DNA of 64,000 bases from positions 130,787,104-130,851,103 of the forward strand of contig NC_030678.2 of the NCBI RefSeq assembly GCF_000004195.4. The letters run 5' to 3'. Shown here piece after piece: positions 1 through 10,378 of the stretch. The position numbers and the translations under genes are program-made. Source of the stretch: Xenopus tropicalis. Lineage: Eukaryota; Chordata; Amphibia; Anura; Pipidae. Position 1 is the first letter of the stretch, and each line of letters begins with the position of its first letter. Below the pieces are notes generated by a model. The model was not told the DNA's origin and did no database searches. It saw only the letters and a program-made list of their open reading frames with translations.

Positions 1-600
1 TCCATATTCACCTCCATTTAACCCATAATATTCTGTGAATATATTTAGTGCACACAATGAAATGCAAACTAAGTGCCTAAGCCCTTTTCAAGAGCTATTC
101 AATTTGCTATATGTGATACATGTCACAGGGCACTTAGTATATTGCATGCACAGGCATTTATCTTGTAATTTATTGTATTTACTAAATATATTCACTAAAT
201 TTTATGGGTTAAATGGAGGTGAATATGGGGTTAATTGTCCCCTTAATTCGGCATTGGAGCCAGAAAGATATTTGAGGGATCAAATACACTGCAGTGGATG
301 CTGTCCATTTCAAGATTTGTTTAATTTGTTATATATGTTATATGTGATACATGCCACAGGGCACTTCTTATATTGTATACATAGGCACTTAGTTTGCATT
401 TCATTGTGTGCACTAAATATATTCACAGAATATTATGGGTTAAATGGAGGTGAATATGGACTGATCCTCCTCTTCCTGTGGGTATTTAAAAACTTGTTTG
501 TATTTGTACTAATAGGCTTGATAAAGGGCTGGAGTGAAGCCCGAAACGTTGCCTTTGGCACTTAGTAAAGATTCACATTTTTCAAAACAACTGGAGTGCT
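1..600 (+). mobile_element. Penelope-like/hammerhead-tail repeat with internal duplications
   Basis: Positions 100-235 and 300-465 are diverged direct repeats. Both contain a CACAGGGCACTT motif and end in a GGGTTAAATGGAGGTGAATAT motif. Positions 1-83 are an inverted copy of about 385-463. After the second copy comes a hammerhead-like core at 518-548, followed by a tail with an AGTAAAG box. A related copy lies on the minus strand at about 9630-9760 and shares the same order: GGAGGTGA motif, TCCTCCTCTTC, core, then tail. The 176-residue open frame across this block is a by-product of the repeats and has no recognisable domain. Assignment to Penelope-like elements is an inference from the ribozyme-like core, because no reverse transcriptase or GIY-YIG domain is visible. 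Confidence 0.5.
515..552 (+). ncRNA. Degenerate hammerhead ribozyme-like core
   Basis: TTGATAA (518-524, compare the hammerhead CUGAUGA box) is followed by a stem made of GGGCT and AGCCC around a 7-nt loop, then GAAACG (543-548, compare the GAAA box). The order box, stem II, GAAA is what a hammerhead requires, but the first box has two changes, so activity is unlikely. The identification rests on architecture only. Confidence 0.4.
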
Positions 601-651
601 GCTGTTTTCTTCATTTTTTCATTTTTACATTTGACTGTGGCTCATGAGTAA

Positions 652-987
652 AGGTCCCCATACATGGGTCGATTGTAGCTGCCGATATCAGTCCCTTGGA
701 CCAATTCGGCAGCTTATCGGCCCCTGTAGGGGCAGAAATGACGACCATACCCGACCGATATCTGGCCTGAAATTGGCCAGATATCGATCGGGCAGGTTAA
801 AAGATTCAATCAGATCGGGGACCATATCAGCTCGTTGATGCGGCCCCCAAACCAACTGCTCCATCACCGCCATTATAATTCGATCGTTTGGCCCTGGGGC
901 CAAACGATAAAATTATCCCTCATGTTCCCTGATATCACCCACCTATAGGTGGGGATATCGGGCGAATCTTCACGTGCATGGGAACCT
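652..987. mobile_element. MITE, PIF/Harbinger-like (3-bp TAA duplication)
   Basis: The ends are inverted: AGGTCCCCATACATGGG at the left, and at the right the complement of AGGTTCCCATGCACGTG. TAA lies outside both ends (649-651 and 988-990). The 336-bp interior is GC-richer than its flanks and self-complementary (GATATC and CCGATAT motifs, CCCCTGTAGGGG). The 3-bp TWA-type duplication suggests PIF/Harbinger mobilisation. There is no coding capacity; the short frames on both strands mirror the hairpin. Confidence 0.75.
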
Positions 988-1048
988 TAAGAAAGATCAG
1001 AGATCCCTGATATAAATTATTCATCAGTATGGTCTGATGCACATCATG

Positions 1049-1995
1049 TAGTGATTAGCAACATTTTTCGGCAGGTATTGATTCACAGTGAAATTCCACA
1101 TTTCATCATCTGCAAATATTTTAGTGAAACTGTTGCAAAATGTTGCCACAAAACAAAAAAGTCGCTGCAAAAAAGACCCATAGGCTCCAATTTATTCTGT
1201 GCAGAAAAAGTTGCAGAAAAAAAACCATTGACTTTATGTAACAATACCTGGTGGTCTAGTGGGGCGGCAGGACGCCCGCCGCCTCCTCAGATGCGGGGAC
1301 GCCCGCCATCATCATCTAGGCGTGCGCGCGCATGCCTCGCTCTGCCTCTTATGCGCATGCGCGCTCTTGATGCGTGCGCATGCGCACTCGCGTTTGTCGC
1401 CGGTGTGCGTGTGACATCATTTCGGTGCTAAATTCAAATATTTAAAGTGCTCACTGTATTGTATTCGTTGCCCAACGTAGGTTTTTCCTTTGGTGACTTC
1501 CTGGGTGAGATTATCTGCTGTTCTACCGTGTTCCTGACCTTGCCTGTATCTGACCTCTCTTGTTTGCTGCCTGAATTGACCTTTTGCCTGTCCTTGACCT
1601 TTATTGTCTGCTGCCTAAACTGACCTCTGCCTGCCTGACTATTCTCTTGGATTCTGATTTTGTGCTGCGCTGCCTGACTGTTGCTGACTCCGGCCTGTCC
1701 TGACTACTCTGCCTGTCATACGATTGGTTCCTGTGCTTGCTCAGAACTCTTTCCTTGGGTCTCTCACAATAAGACCTGGCGGCATCCGAGTAGCGAAGGG
1801 CTCCTCCCGACGTGAAAGGCGGCTGTTATAGGCGGAAGCGTGAGCTGAGACCGGACCCTTGGAGCCTGTTCTGAGTTTTGGGATACCGATCGTGACACTT
1901 TAATGCGTTTTGCACATTTTTGACATTTCACGTATTCGCAGTTTCATCATTTTTTTTTTGGCAAAGCAAAACAAATTACTAATATTTTGCTACTA
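1049..1995 (-). mobile_element. hAT-type MITE (TAGTGATGAG family) split by a solo LTR
   Basis: The left end TAGTGATTAGCA belongs to the same family as the intact copy at 6293-6612, in the opposite orientation. The right end reads TTTTGCT then ACTA, with part of the usual GCTCATCACTA lost. The flanking octamers ACATCATG (1041-1048) and ATATCATG (1996-2003) match at 7 of 8 positions, as expected for an aged hAT 8-bp duplication. The LTR at 1237-1897 interrupts it. Confidence 0.65.
1237..1897 (+). mobile_element. Solo LTR, Ty3/gypsy-like
   Basis: The block starts TGTAACA and ends CGTGACA, so it has TG...CA termini. It is flanked by perfect 5-bp duplications CTTTA (1232-1236 and 1898-1902). The first third is CpG-rich with GCATGCGCG repeats. 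The later part is a pyrimidine-rich run of TGACCT/TGCCTG words, followed by CACAATAAGACC, a possible polyadenylation region. No internal retroviral-type coding sequence lies beside it, so it is a solo LTR left by LTR-LTR recombination. Clade assignment is by resemblance and by the 5-bp duplication. The plus orientation is inferred from the position of the AATAAG box. Confidence 0.8.
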
Positions 1996-2066
1996 ATATC
2001 ATGCTATTACCATACCAGTATAGAATTTATCTATGGAATGTTAGAGAACCAGAAAGAGATGATTGC

Positions 2067-2275
2067 TAGTGATGAGTGAAATTTATCGTCAAGCATGGAT
2101 TTGTGGGGAATTTCCACATTTCGCCATTGGCAAATTATTTTATGAAATGGGCGCAAAAAATCACTGTGGAAAAATTCACATTGTTGCCCGCATAAAAAAA
2201 AATTGTTGTGCGTCATCATTTTTTTGACCCACGCAACAATTTTTTGGGGGGACACGCGACAATTTCAACGTTAAA
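2067..2275 (+). mobile_element. hAT-type MITE, right end lost
   Basis: It begins TAGTGATGAGTGAA and continues with the family's internal words CAAGCATGGATT and TTCCACATTTCGCCATTGG. The terminal GCTCATCACTA is absent; sequence similarity fades after the TTTTTTGGGGGG run near 2250. Confidence 0.6.
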
Positions 2276-2726
2276 GATTAGTACAAGGATGCCAGGCTAG
2301 ATTAAGTATAATGAGAAAAGGTCATCCATCTTCAGTTTCCCCACAGACTCAAGCAATTTCTTCATAAGAAAAAAAAAATTCTGCCTTTTGAATTAATCTA
2401 TCTTAATAATACATTAACATTTTGTTTTCAAATTTTGCTCAGTTATGGTTTTGTCCACACTTTCCCCCGAGCCACCCAGCTACAGTCATCTTCTAGACCT
2501 GGGTCACTATGGACTACAACGTATTAAAAAATCCAGTAGAACACTGAAGATGCAAGCCGTGAAAAAATTGTATTTTATTTGCCCAAGTACATATAAACAA
2601 GCAAAGAGCGCTAAATGGCAACTTTTTATTTCTTCCAGTATTTGCACCTGATACCCGTTTGGGTAAGTTAACAGAGGGTTGAGCTCCCCAATACTGCTAT
2701 TGTTACAACGTATTAAAAGACATGAG
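2276..2726. other. Unrecognised AT-rich sequence
   Basis: Contains A-rich runs and short chance frames on both strands (for example 2445-2651 plus, 2507-2791 minus) without any recognisable domain. The word ACAACGTATTAAAA occurs twice (about 2516 and 2705), a hint of a small direct repeat. Confidence 0.5.
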
Positions 2727-3235
2727 GGTTGATTCACTAAAGGTCGATAAGCATGCTTTATTGCGTTAAAATTGACGCGAAAAAAATGCACGATTCGCTA
2801 AAGTATTATTGCATGCGTTAAGTCGTGCAACCGAATGCATTAATTTTAATGCATTGCATTAATTAGTGAATACAAATAGTATTAACACATGATTCACAAA
2901 TACATATGAAGCATTAAACGCGCTAAATATCGCATTAGTCTATGTGAAAATTAACACCTACTTGGGGCAGGTGGTAATTATAGAAAAGTACAGTTAATGA
3001 GCTTTTGGCAACACATTATGGACTTTGCAGTGGGATTTATTAAAGTATATGTTGGCCCTAGAGTGATGCAGCCTCCAGTTTGCAGGGAAATGGTCATTTT
3101 CAGAATAGTAGTTTTCTAAAAATAATGGCATGTATGGCTAATATGGCGTGCGTTTTTTTTGCATGCGGTGACAATTTGTGCACGCTGCGTTAATTAGCGA
3201 GTTGCGTCAAATACCACAAGTGTTATGTCTAATAT
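2727..3235 (+). mobile_element. Truncated copy of the TTCACTAAAG MITE family
   Basis: It opens with a GATTCACTAAAGG terminus followed by GCGTTAAAATTGACGCG. The interior from about 2950 to 3160 matches the copy at 61740-61945 closely, with shared words CAGTTTGCAGGGAAATGGTC, GTATGGCTAA and ATGGCGTGCG. The right inverted end (TTTAGTGAATCAGGCCC in the full copy) is missing. Confidence 0.7.
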
Positions 3236-4395
3236 AGTAGTTATAATAATTAAATTAAATATGCTCTCGACTTCTCTTATGTATCTGTAAAGGATCAGTA
3301 TCTTTTTTCACACTTTGCTGAGTGATAAATAAACTTTACATATTTATATTATGTATATTTCCTTACTGTCTAATTCATTCAAAAATTAATCATAATTTTG
3401 GTTTATATCAAACTTTTTTTAAAAATAAAAACTGATAAAATACCCAACCCCATTTAATAACATTTTTCTACATTTCAACAAATTTTATCTGAATTTTTTA
3501 GAAATAACTTTCCAACATGGAGAATTTTCCGAAAACAAATGATAGTATTGTAATAAAACACCTGAAACTGTCTCCAGTCAAAGGAAACTCTTTACATAAA
3601 TATGTACAATATTTGAACATATTTTGTTAGCGAGAAAGAAATGTCTGTGCATTTATGCGAGAGTCATATATATTTCAATAATAGTATTCATTAATCAGAG
3701 ATCCACTGTACAGTGTTTTGTCATAGATTTGACATTAATGAACACTTCTGGCAATTCTGGCTTCAAGGAAGATTGTGTGCTAACCACATGACTTCAGAAT
3801 GATTTAAGCATTATGGGTATCTACTCAACAGCGTTATTGCAAAAACAATGATAGAAGCAAAGAAAATAACAGCTAATACTTGCAAATATTTTTCTACTGG
3901 CGTTAAACGTATGTTTACTAATGCTAAAAGCTTTAGCTGGTAAAATGATTGTTGCTAAAAAACATAGCTCAATGAGTCACACAAGAACGACAGCAAACAT
4001 AGTAGGCATACAAAAGGAGAACGGTTATGTCTGTATATAAGCCTGATATAAAGCCAAGTGATCTTCAACAACCCAGAGACAATTACAAATGTAATAAGAA
4101 CACTTGGGTTAGAGTGACTATAATATTTTCTAATTTGATATTTGTTGTTAAACACAAACTTATATTGGGTTACACAGGAAAGCAAACTTTGCCACCACAA
4201 AAACACATTCGTTTTTCTGCTACACATTACAGAATGTTGAAGAATTTAAAAGAAAAGCAGAGGGAAAATTACTGAAAAGCTTCTTTTAAGATCTATAAAT
4301 ACTACAAGAAGTGTTGTAGAGCAATAATCAAAAGGCAAACATGGGAAACAAGAGCTTAGTTCAGATTTAGCCAGACCACTTTTTATAATTTTCTC
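3236..4395. other. No gene or repeat recognised
   Basis: AT-rich sequence. Overlapping frames at 3955-4227 (minus) and 4027-4275 (plus) are each below 95 codons, show no motif, and mirror each other. I see nothing I would annotate. Confidence 0.5.
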
Positions 4396-4399
4396 TTTC

Positions 4400-5610
4400 A
4401 TTTGGTATGGTACCAGTGTATAGGAGGAAATCTGATGTAAATCCAATATTTAAAAAAGGATTAAAAGAGATTAGAATGGATAAACCTGGCTGTTATAGGC
4501 CTGTATGTTTGACATCTGTTGTGGGCAAGTTAATTGAAGGTTTGTTAGGGGATCATTTTCCAGATTATGTTCATTTTTAAAATTTTACATTTTTATTAAG
4601 TTTTTCAAATATCAGTAAAGGAATAAGAAGAAGGGTAGAATGGGGTATGTGCACATATATCAAGGTATTATTACATTCAAGAGCTTTGGGAGAATGTCAT
4701 GACAACATGATTTTAAGAAGGACGGAGCATGTCAAAATAAAAAAGCTTTTTATGATGAAGTTAGTAGGAATTTGTACAGTGCGGTTGTTGGACATGGGAT
4801 CTTCTTGGATTTTGGAGAAGTTCTTTACACAGTCCCACATAAATATTTACTTGTTAAAAGCTGTTGGTACTGCTACTGCCCTTGGACAGAACACTAGCCA
4901 AAAATTGGGAGAGAGAGTTATTGCCGATATTACATTCTCTACTTAGAGTAGGGTTCTTAGTGAGGAGCCTCACTGTTTTTTCATGATTTCATTATATTAT
5001 ATTTTCATGGGCTGACAGGTTGATATTCAATGTTAATAAAAATAAGGTTTTCAAATCGCATTGTCAGTCAGAAGCAAGAAGGGCAAGTAAGGTAATTTCC
5101 TTTATTAAAAAGGGTATAGATTTACAGTAGGAAAGAGTTATTCTTCTCTTTTATGTAGTACTGGTAAGGTCCCCTCTAAAATATGCAGTGAAATCTTGGT
5201 TTCCAGTGCTAAAATATTAGATTAATGAAATGGAGAAAGTCTACAGAACTTTAGGTGGCCACGCACGTAACGATTTTCGATCTTTCGTGCAACCATCGGT
5301 TGCCTCGCCGAGTCACCATACACGCACCCAATAGCATACGAAACAAGTTTTTGTTTGATATCATCAGTGCGTGTATGGCCAGCTTAAGGTGGAATGAGGT
5401 ATGGAAGTTATGAAAAAGCAAGTTGATGAAGTTGTTTACACTGAAGAAGAGGTACTTATTAAGGGGATTTGATAACTATTTATAAATATACAAGGGTGCT
5501 TATACAGTAATCTCTTTTATGCTTGATTTACCTGTAGACCCTTCCAGCAGATGTGAGGCATTCATTCAGATCAGAAGAAAGGAGGTTCCATCTTGAAATG
5601 TTTTACAGTA
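4400..5610 (+). pseudogene. Decayed CR1-type LINE reverse transcriptase, 3' part
   Basis: Several conserved blocks of a CR1-clade ORF2 can be read across changing frames. They are PIFKKG with YRP.CLTSV.GKLIEG near 4440-4540 (fingers), FLDFGEVLYTVP near 4800-4835 (palm motif A region, one catalytic Asp), FNVNKNKV near 5020-5045, LVR..LKYAV..WFPVLK near 5165-5215 with NEMEKVYR after it (thumb/C-terminal part), and GDLITIYKY near 5465-5490. Frameshifts and stops separate all of them, so no product is possible. The product would have been the polymerase that copies LINE RNA at a nicked target. A hairpin MITE (5254-5383) lies inside the C-terminal part. A second copy of the last 100 bp or so is at 50250-50400. 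Confidence 0.75.
5254..5383. mobile_element. 130-bp MITE inside the CR1 remnant
   Basis: Inverted ends GGTGGCCACGCACGT and, complemented from the right, GCTGGCCATACACGC. TTA triplets flank both sides (5251-5253, 5384-5386), consistent with a 3-bp PIF/Harbinger-type duplication. The interior is GC-rich compared with its host, with a CCATCGGTTGCC motif. Confidence 0.7.
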
Positions 5611-5679
5611 AAAGCTGATATGTTCTGTAATTACACAACCATGTCATGAGGCAAGTTAATGCACATCAAAACACTGTTT

Positions 5680-6150
5680 CCCTCAGGTAAGAGCACAGAC
5701 CTTATTTTCCCTGCTATTCTACTGATTTCTATCATTGATTGTTTACTGAATTCGACCATTGCCAGTTTTGACCTCTCTTTGGATTTTCCCTTTGTACTTT
5801 GCTTGTGCTTATCTGATATTTGTTTGCTAACTCCTGGCTTAAATTTTGGACCTGCTATTGCCTATTGTATTTGTGCACAGCTTCTGGTCCCTGATCTCCA
5901 ATGCTAACCTTTGGCTCGTCTAACCTCCTCCTGCCTTTGCCTGCCCCTGACTCTTGCCTGATTCCAAGAGAATATTTTTCCTGTGCGTACCCCTGCAAGA
6001 CCATGCATCCCCTCTTCAAGATCTCTTGGGCTCTCATGCTTCACCTCCATTTCTACCCCTTGTTCCCAACTGACGGTGTGCAAGTGGGGAGCTCTAAGAC
6101 CTGTCCCCCTCACCATTCTGGTTCCTGCATTTGGCAAGCATCACAAATTA
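5680..6150 (+). mobile_element. Possible gypsy-type LTR fragment (pyrimidine-rich)
   Basis: Runs of TGACCT, TGCCTG and CTGCC words followed by a GAGCTCTAAGACCTG segment resemble the second half of the solo LTR at 1237-1897. No TG...CA ends or duplication can be placed. Alternative: a simple pyrimidine-rich spacer. The four overlapping short frames here are not genes. Confidence 0.35.
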
Positions 6151-6292
6151 ACTGTTCAAAGCTTTTTCTGATTGCAAAATATTGGAAATTTTGCAACAGT
6201 TTTAGAAGATGAGCTCTTAAATCTTAAGATGCAAAAAACATTTTTTAATGTAAAAACAAACCCCATAACTTTGAAGGAAAACCGCTAAACAT

Positions 6293-6612
6293 TAGTGATG
6301 AGCGAATCTGTCCTGTTTTGCTTCACCATAAAGTTCGCAAAGCGGCAAGAAAATTCTCAAAACTGCGAAAAATTCGTGAAACGCATTTGTTATGCAATTT
6401 TTTTTTGTCGCTTGCCTCTATTTGGACACGTTCACACCACACCCAATTTTGATGCAACCACGCCCAATTTGATGCGCAACATAAAAACAATCCAGCGCAA
6501 CAAATTGTTCTGCAGCAAATTTTTATGGAAGCTTCGCAAAACAATTCACCAATGGCTAAATGTGGAAATTTGCTGCGAATCCATGCCTGGCGAAAAAATT
6601 TGCTCATCACTA
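6293..6612. mobile_element. Intact hAT-type MITE (TAGTGATGAG family)
   Basis: A 320-bp element with inverted ends TAGTGATGAGCGAA and TTGCTCATCACTA. It is flanked by a perfect 8-bp duplication CTAAACAT (6285-6292 and 6613-6620), diagnostic of hAT transposition. The interior is symmetric around a TTTTTTTTGTCG region, with arms rich in TTCGC and GCGAA. It is non-coding; the 143- and 95-codon frames on opposite strands reflect the palindrome. This is the best reference copy in the window for the family at 1049, 2067, 10573, 13645, 16792, 31800, 34132 and 61976. Confidence 0.88.
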
Positions 6613-6620
6613 CTAAACAT

Positions 6621-7272
6621 CATAGTTACTGATGTATTGTTATATGTTATTCCTGCACATTTACATCTTTTCTACAGTGTTTGCTGCATTAGTCCATTAG
6701 TTTTAATCTTTTTAAAAACAATATAGTCTGGGTCGTTTTTTTAATATCCAAAAGCCAGATCACTAAAATTAGACATAGTATGCATTGTATTTTCTCTTGT
6801 ATTTATCTCCTAAATACTCCATACAATAACATGAAACCTTACAAACATTATTTTTATAATTTTCTCATACTAATTGACATGCATTAGTCTAGCAAATTTC
6901 TTATTTGAAAATACCCTCATATTTTTCTAAGCTGTAGTACCTACACAATAATGCTTATAATGCAATGCTGTAAAATATATTACATATCAATTATATCTAC
7001 ATTAGCAGCTATTTATGATGCATTAAAAATACAAAAGCATAATAAAACTAAGAGGCAGAGCTTGGTTTCTTTCTCGTCAGCACTTTAAACCACATTAGTA
7101 GCTAATTAAAAAAAGAACAACAACAACCTTGTCATATATTTATTTACTCTTCTCAAGTCTTTCATGTATTTAAGAGCAATGGTGGTCATCTAATACTGAG
7201 GCAAAATACAGCTAAAGCAGAGTACAGTAACTACCTGTATATATACTGTATGTATATATATATATATATATA
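6621..7272. other. Unrecognised AT-rich sequence ending in a TA microsatellite
   Basis: No motif found. The last 30 bp are a (TA)n tract (about 7240-7272), which served as the Tc1 target. Confidence 0.55.
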
Positions 7273-8872
7273 CAGTGGCTTGCAAAAGTATTCAGCCCCC
7301 TTGAACTTTTCCACATTTTGTCACATTACAGCCACAAACATGAATCAATTTTATTGGAATTCCACGTGAAAGACCAATACAAAGTGGTGTACACATGAGA
7401 AGTGGAACGAAAATCATACATGATTCCAAACATTTTTTACAAATAAATAACTGCAAAGTGGGGTGTGCGTAATTATTCAGTCCCCTTTGGTCTAAGTGCA
7501 GTCAGTTGCCCATAGACATTGCCTGATGAGTGCTAATGACTAAATAGAGTGCACCTGTGTGTAATCTAATGTCAGTACAAATACAGCTGCTCTGTGACGG
7601 CCTAAGAGGTTGTCTAAGAGAATATTGGGAGCAACAACACCATGAAGTCCAAAGAACACACCAGACAGGTCAGGGATAAAGTTATTGAGAAATTTAAAGC
7701 AGGCTTAGGCTACAAAAAGATTTCCAAAGCCTGGAACATCCCGCAGAGCACTGTTCCACCAATCATTCAGAAATGGAAGGAGTATGGCACAACTGTAACC
7801 TACCAAGACAAGGCCGTCCCCCTAAACTCACAGGCCGAACAAGGAGAGAGCTGATCAGAAATGCAGCCAAGAGGCCCATGGTGACTCTGGGGGAGCTGCA
7901 GAGATCTACAGCTCAGGTGGGGGAATCTGTCCATAGGCAACTATTAGTCGTGCACTGCACAAAGTTGGCCTTTATGGAAGAGTGGCAAGAAGAAAGCCAT
8001 TGTTAACAGAAAACCATAAAAAGTCCCGTTTGCAGTTTGCCACAAGCCATGTGGGGGACACTGCAAACATGTGGAAGAAGGTGCTCTGGTCAGATGAGAC
8101 CAAAATGGAACTTTTTGGCCAAAATGCAAAACGCTATGTGTGGCGGAAAACTAACACTGCACATCACTCTGAACACACCATCCCCACTGTCAAATATGGG
8201 GGGGCAGCATGATGCTCTGGGGGGGCTTCTCTTCAGCAGGGACAGGGAAGCTGCTCAGAGTTGATGGGAAGATGGATGGAGCCAAATACAAGGCAATCTT
8301 GGAAAAAAACCTCTTGGAGTCTGCAAAAGACTTGAGACTGGGGCGGAGGTTCACCTTCCAGCAGGACAACGACCCTAAACATAAAGCCAGGGCAACAATG
8401 GAATGGTTTAAAACAAAACATATCCATGTGTTAGAATGGCCCAGTCACAGTCCAGATCTAAATCCAATCGAGAATCTGTGGCAAGATCTGAAAACTGTTG
8501 TTCACAAACGCTGTCCATCTAATCTGGCTGAGCTGGAGCTGTTTTGCAAAGAAGAATGGGCAAGGATTTCAGTCTGTAGATGTGCAAAGCTGGTAGAGAC
8601 ATACCCTAAAAGCCTGGCAGCTGGAATTGCAGCAAAAGGTGGTTCTACAAAGTATTGACTCAGGGGGCTGAATAATTACGCACACCCCACTTTGCAGTTA
8701 TTTATTTGTAAAAAATGTTTGGAATCATGTATGATTTTCCTTCCACTTCTCACGTGTACACCACGTTGTATTGGTCTTTCACGTGGAATTCCAATAAAAT
8801 GGATTCATGTTTGTGGCTGTAATGTGACAAAATGTGGGAAAGTTCAAAGTTGAATACTTTTGCAAGCCACTG
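7273..8872 (+). mobile_element. Tc1/mariner transposon, 1.6 kb, full length
   Basis: CAGTGGCTTGCAAAAGTATT at the left and its complement at the right define 1600 bp flanked by TA (7271-7272, 8873-8874). The inverted repeats are long, about 215 bp each (7273-7488 and 8660-8872), and more than 90 percent alike by eye. A short direct repeat of ATTCAGCCCCCT type sits at both the outer and inner edge of each arm, the IR/DR arrangement of Sleeping Beauty-like elements. It inserted into a TA microsatellite. It carries one transposase gene in plus orientation, broken by frameshifts, so this copy cannot move by itself. Confidence 0.95.
7642..8658 (+). pseudogene. Tc1-type transposase, three frameshifts
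   Basis: The enzyme would bind the inverted repeats, cut the element out and insert it at TA. The start ATG at 7642 opens an N-terminal helix-turn-helix (VRDKVIEKF then YKKISKAWNIP, residues about 11-35) followed by a GRPPKL hook before the second helix-turn-helix. The catalytic triad is all present: Asp in WSDET (codon 8093-8095), Asp in QQDNDPKH (8365-8367) and Glu in NPIENLW (8470-8472), exactly 34 residues after the second Asp, as in DD34E Tc1 enzymes. The frame shifts near 7800, again between about 7930 and 7960, and in the G7 run at 8198-8204, where one G is missing. The last frame ends at a TGA at 8656-8658. About 340 residues would be expected in the family, and the summed pieces agree. 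Confidence 0.93.
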
Positions 8873-8879
8873 TATATAT

Positions 8880-9330
8880 ATAAGTGAAAAAGTATCACAC
8901 TCATGGGAACTTCTTATACAAAAACGTGTTTTATTTACAAAATCTCATTTTTTTAAGCGCCAGCTTTGCTTTTCTCAGGGACAAACCAACAAACCCCTAC
9001 CCTACACTTAAACACCCAAACTCAGTGAAATGACTCCAAAGGCTATTGTAAGTGCAAACATTCAAAGTTACAACTCTATAGGGTGGCACACTGCTTCAAA
9101 AACTTTACTACCCAGGTGCATGGTAAAAAACATAAATTTCACAAAAGGACAAGCAACACTGGTGTATATTTAGTAGGTACATACAGCCAAAGTTACATTT
9201 CAGTCCCAATTGGGACCTTTCTCAAGCTTAATAAAGGGCCTAAATTGGCTTAAAACATTGCTGTAATGCCCTAAGTGTGCAATAAAGGCATTTTTAATAT
9301 ATAAAGAAATGTGGTGCTGTTCAAGATTTT
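8880..9330 (-). mobile_element. Hammerhead-tail repeat, minus strand
   Basis: Read on the minus strand, 9196-9226 gives CTTGAGAAAGGTCCC, then AATT, then GGGACTGAAATG. That is a box, perfect 6-bp stem and GAAA arrangement like the copies at 45789 and 515. Downstream on the same strand are T/A-rich sequence and an ATAAAACACG box near 8930. Boundaries are uncertain. The family link is by shared architecture. Confidence 0.45.
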
Positions 9331-9625
9331 ATTTTTATTGAGCACCAGTGGCAAGTGGCCAGTGGGGAATGTGGTATGCTGACTACATTTTGTCCCCAGT
9401 ACAAATACCTATACAAAACTAACTGTATATATTATCATCCCAATAGTCAAAATAATAATAATAATAGCCGATAATCCCATGCCATTCTAAAAGGCATTAC
9501 CAAAATTTGCCATCACAACATATCCCAACAAGGCATCCCACTGCCCTGTACCATAAAGAATGATTTTCACTTCTTCAAATAAAAATATAGTTCCTTGAGT
9601 CTAAAGGGGCCTAAAGTTGTCTAGT
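9331..9625. other. Unrecognised sequence
   Basis: AT-rich, with a short AATAATAATAATAG tract near 9453-9468. Nothing else recognised. Confidence 0.5.
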
Positions 9626-9790
9626 TCTTTGATCTTTAATGCCAAAGGAAATGTTTCAGGCTTAATTCAGCCCTTTAGCAAGCCTATATATAAAAATACA
9701 ATCCAGTGCTAAATACAGAAGAGGAGGAGCTATCAATGCTCACCTCCATTTAAACTGTAATGCACTGTAAAAACATTGTGTTAATAATCA
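9626..9790 (-). mobile_element. Second copy of the 430-580 hammerhead-tail repeat
   Basis: On the minus strand it reads TAAATGGAGGTGAGCAT, TCCTCCTCTTC, GGCTTGCTAAAGGGCTG, AAGCCTGAAACATT and CCTTTGGCATTAAAG. This is the same order as plus 440-575 with scattered substitutions. The core lies at 9644-9684. The GAAA box is retained, and the first box is degraded (TTGCTAA). Confidence 0.6.
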
Positions 9791-10036
9791 TTCAACTGTT
9801 CAAATCAAATTTCAAAGATGCAAAAATGAGTGCCCTTCTGGAATCTCAAAATACATTATAAGGGTGAAGTCACAGGGAGCTACTTAGTAGCAGCTACTAA
9901 ACACCAGCAAAATAATAGTTGTTAATAGTAGCTCCGTGTGCCTTCACCCTAAGAAGTGTCCTGTGGCATATATCAACTGTGATTAATTCACTACAAATTC
10001 ATAGCAATTAGACTGGGCAGTAATCAGTGACTTCCT
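9791..10036. other. Unrecognised sequence with a small inverted repeat
   Basis: Positions 9863-9950 contain GGTGAAGTCACAGGGAGCTAC and, inverted, GTAGCTCCGTGTGCCTTCACC around TAGTAGCAGCTAC. This is probably another short MITE, with no duplication visible. Confidence 0.4.
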
Positions 10037-10039
10037 TTA

Positions 10040-10378
10040 GGGCTCTGGTACACGGGGAGATTAGTCGCCCGCGGCAAAACTCCCTGCTCGCGGGCGACTA
10101 ATCTCCCCGAGTTGCCTTCCCCCTGCCATCCCACCGGCGAACATGTAAGTCGCCGGCGGGATGGCAGACGCGGCGGCGCGATTTCGCGCAAATCGCCGAA
10201 AAAGACTTGCGAGGCTTTTTCGGCGATTTCCCGAAATCGCCCCGCCGCGTCTGCCATCCCGCCGGCGACTTACATGTTCGCCGGTGGGATGGCAGGGGGA
10301 AGGCAACTCGGGGAGATTAGTCGCCCGCGAGCAGGGAGTTTTGCCGCGGGCGACTAATCTCCCCGTGTACCAGAGCCC
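10040..10378. mobile_element. 339-bp giant-hairpin MITE, Harbinger-like
   Basis: Almost the whole element is one inverted repeat: arms of about 165 bp (10040-10204 and 10214-10378) around the 9-nt loop ACTTGCGAG, with only a few mismatches. It starts GGGCTCTGGTACACGG and is flanked by TTA on both sides (10037-10039 and 10379-10381), a 3-bp PIF/Harbinger-type duplication. Each arm also contains smaller palindromes (GGGGAGATTAGTCGCCCGCG with its complement, and a CCGGCGAACATG...CGCCGG unit). It is strongly GC-rich against an AT-rich background. The four open frames here are mirror images of each other, not genes. Confidence 0.85.

Noticed and set aside
35..565. Open frame of 176 codons at the left edge
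   Set aside because: It spans an inverted and tandem repeat, its two halves repeat the same diverged peptide, and it has no domain. It is a repeat artefact.
3955..4275. Overlapping plus and minus frames as a host exon
   Set aside because: No splice-site context, no domain, AT-rich composition and mutual overlap.
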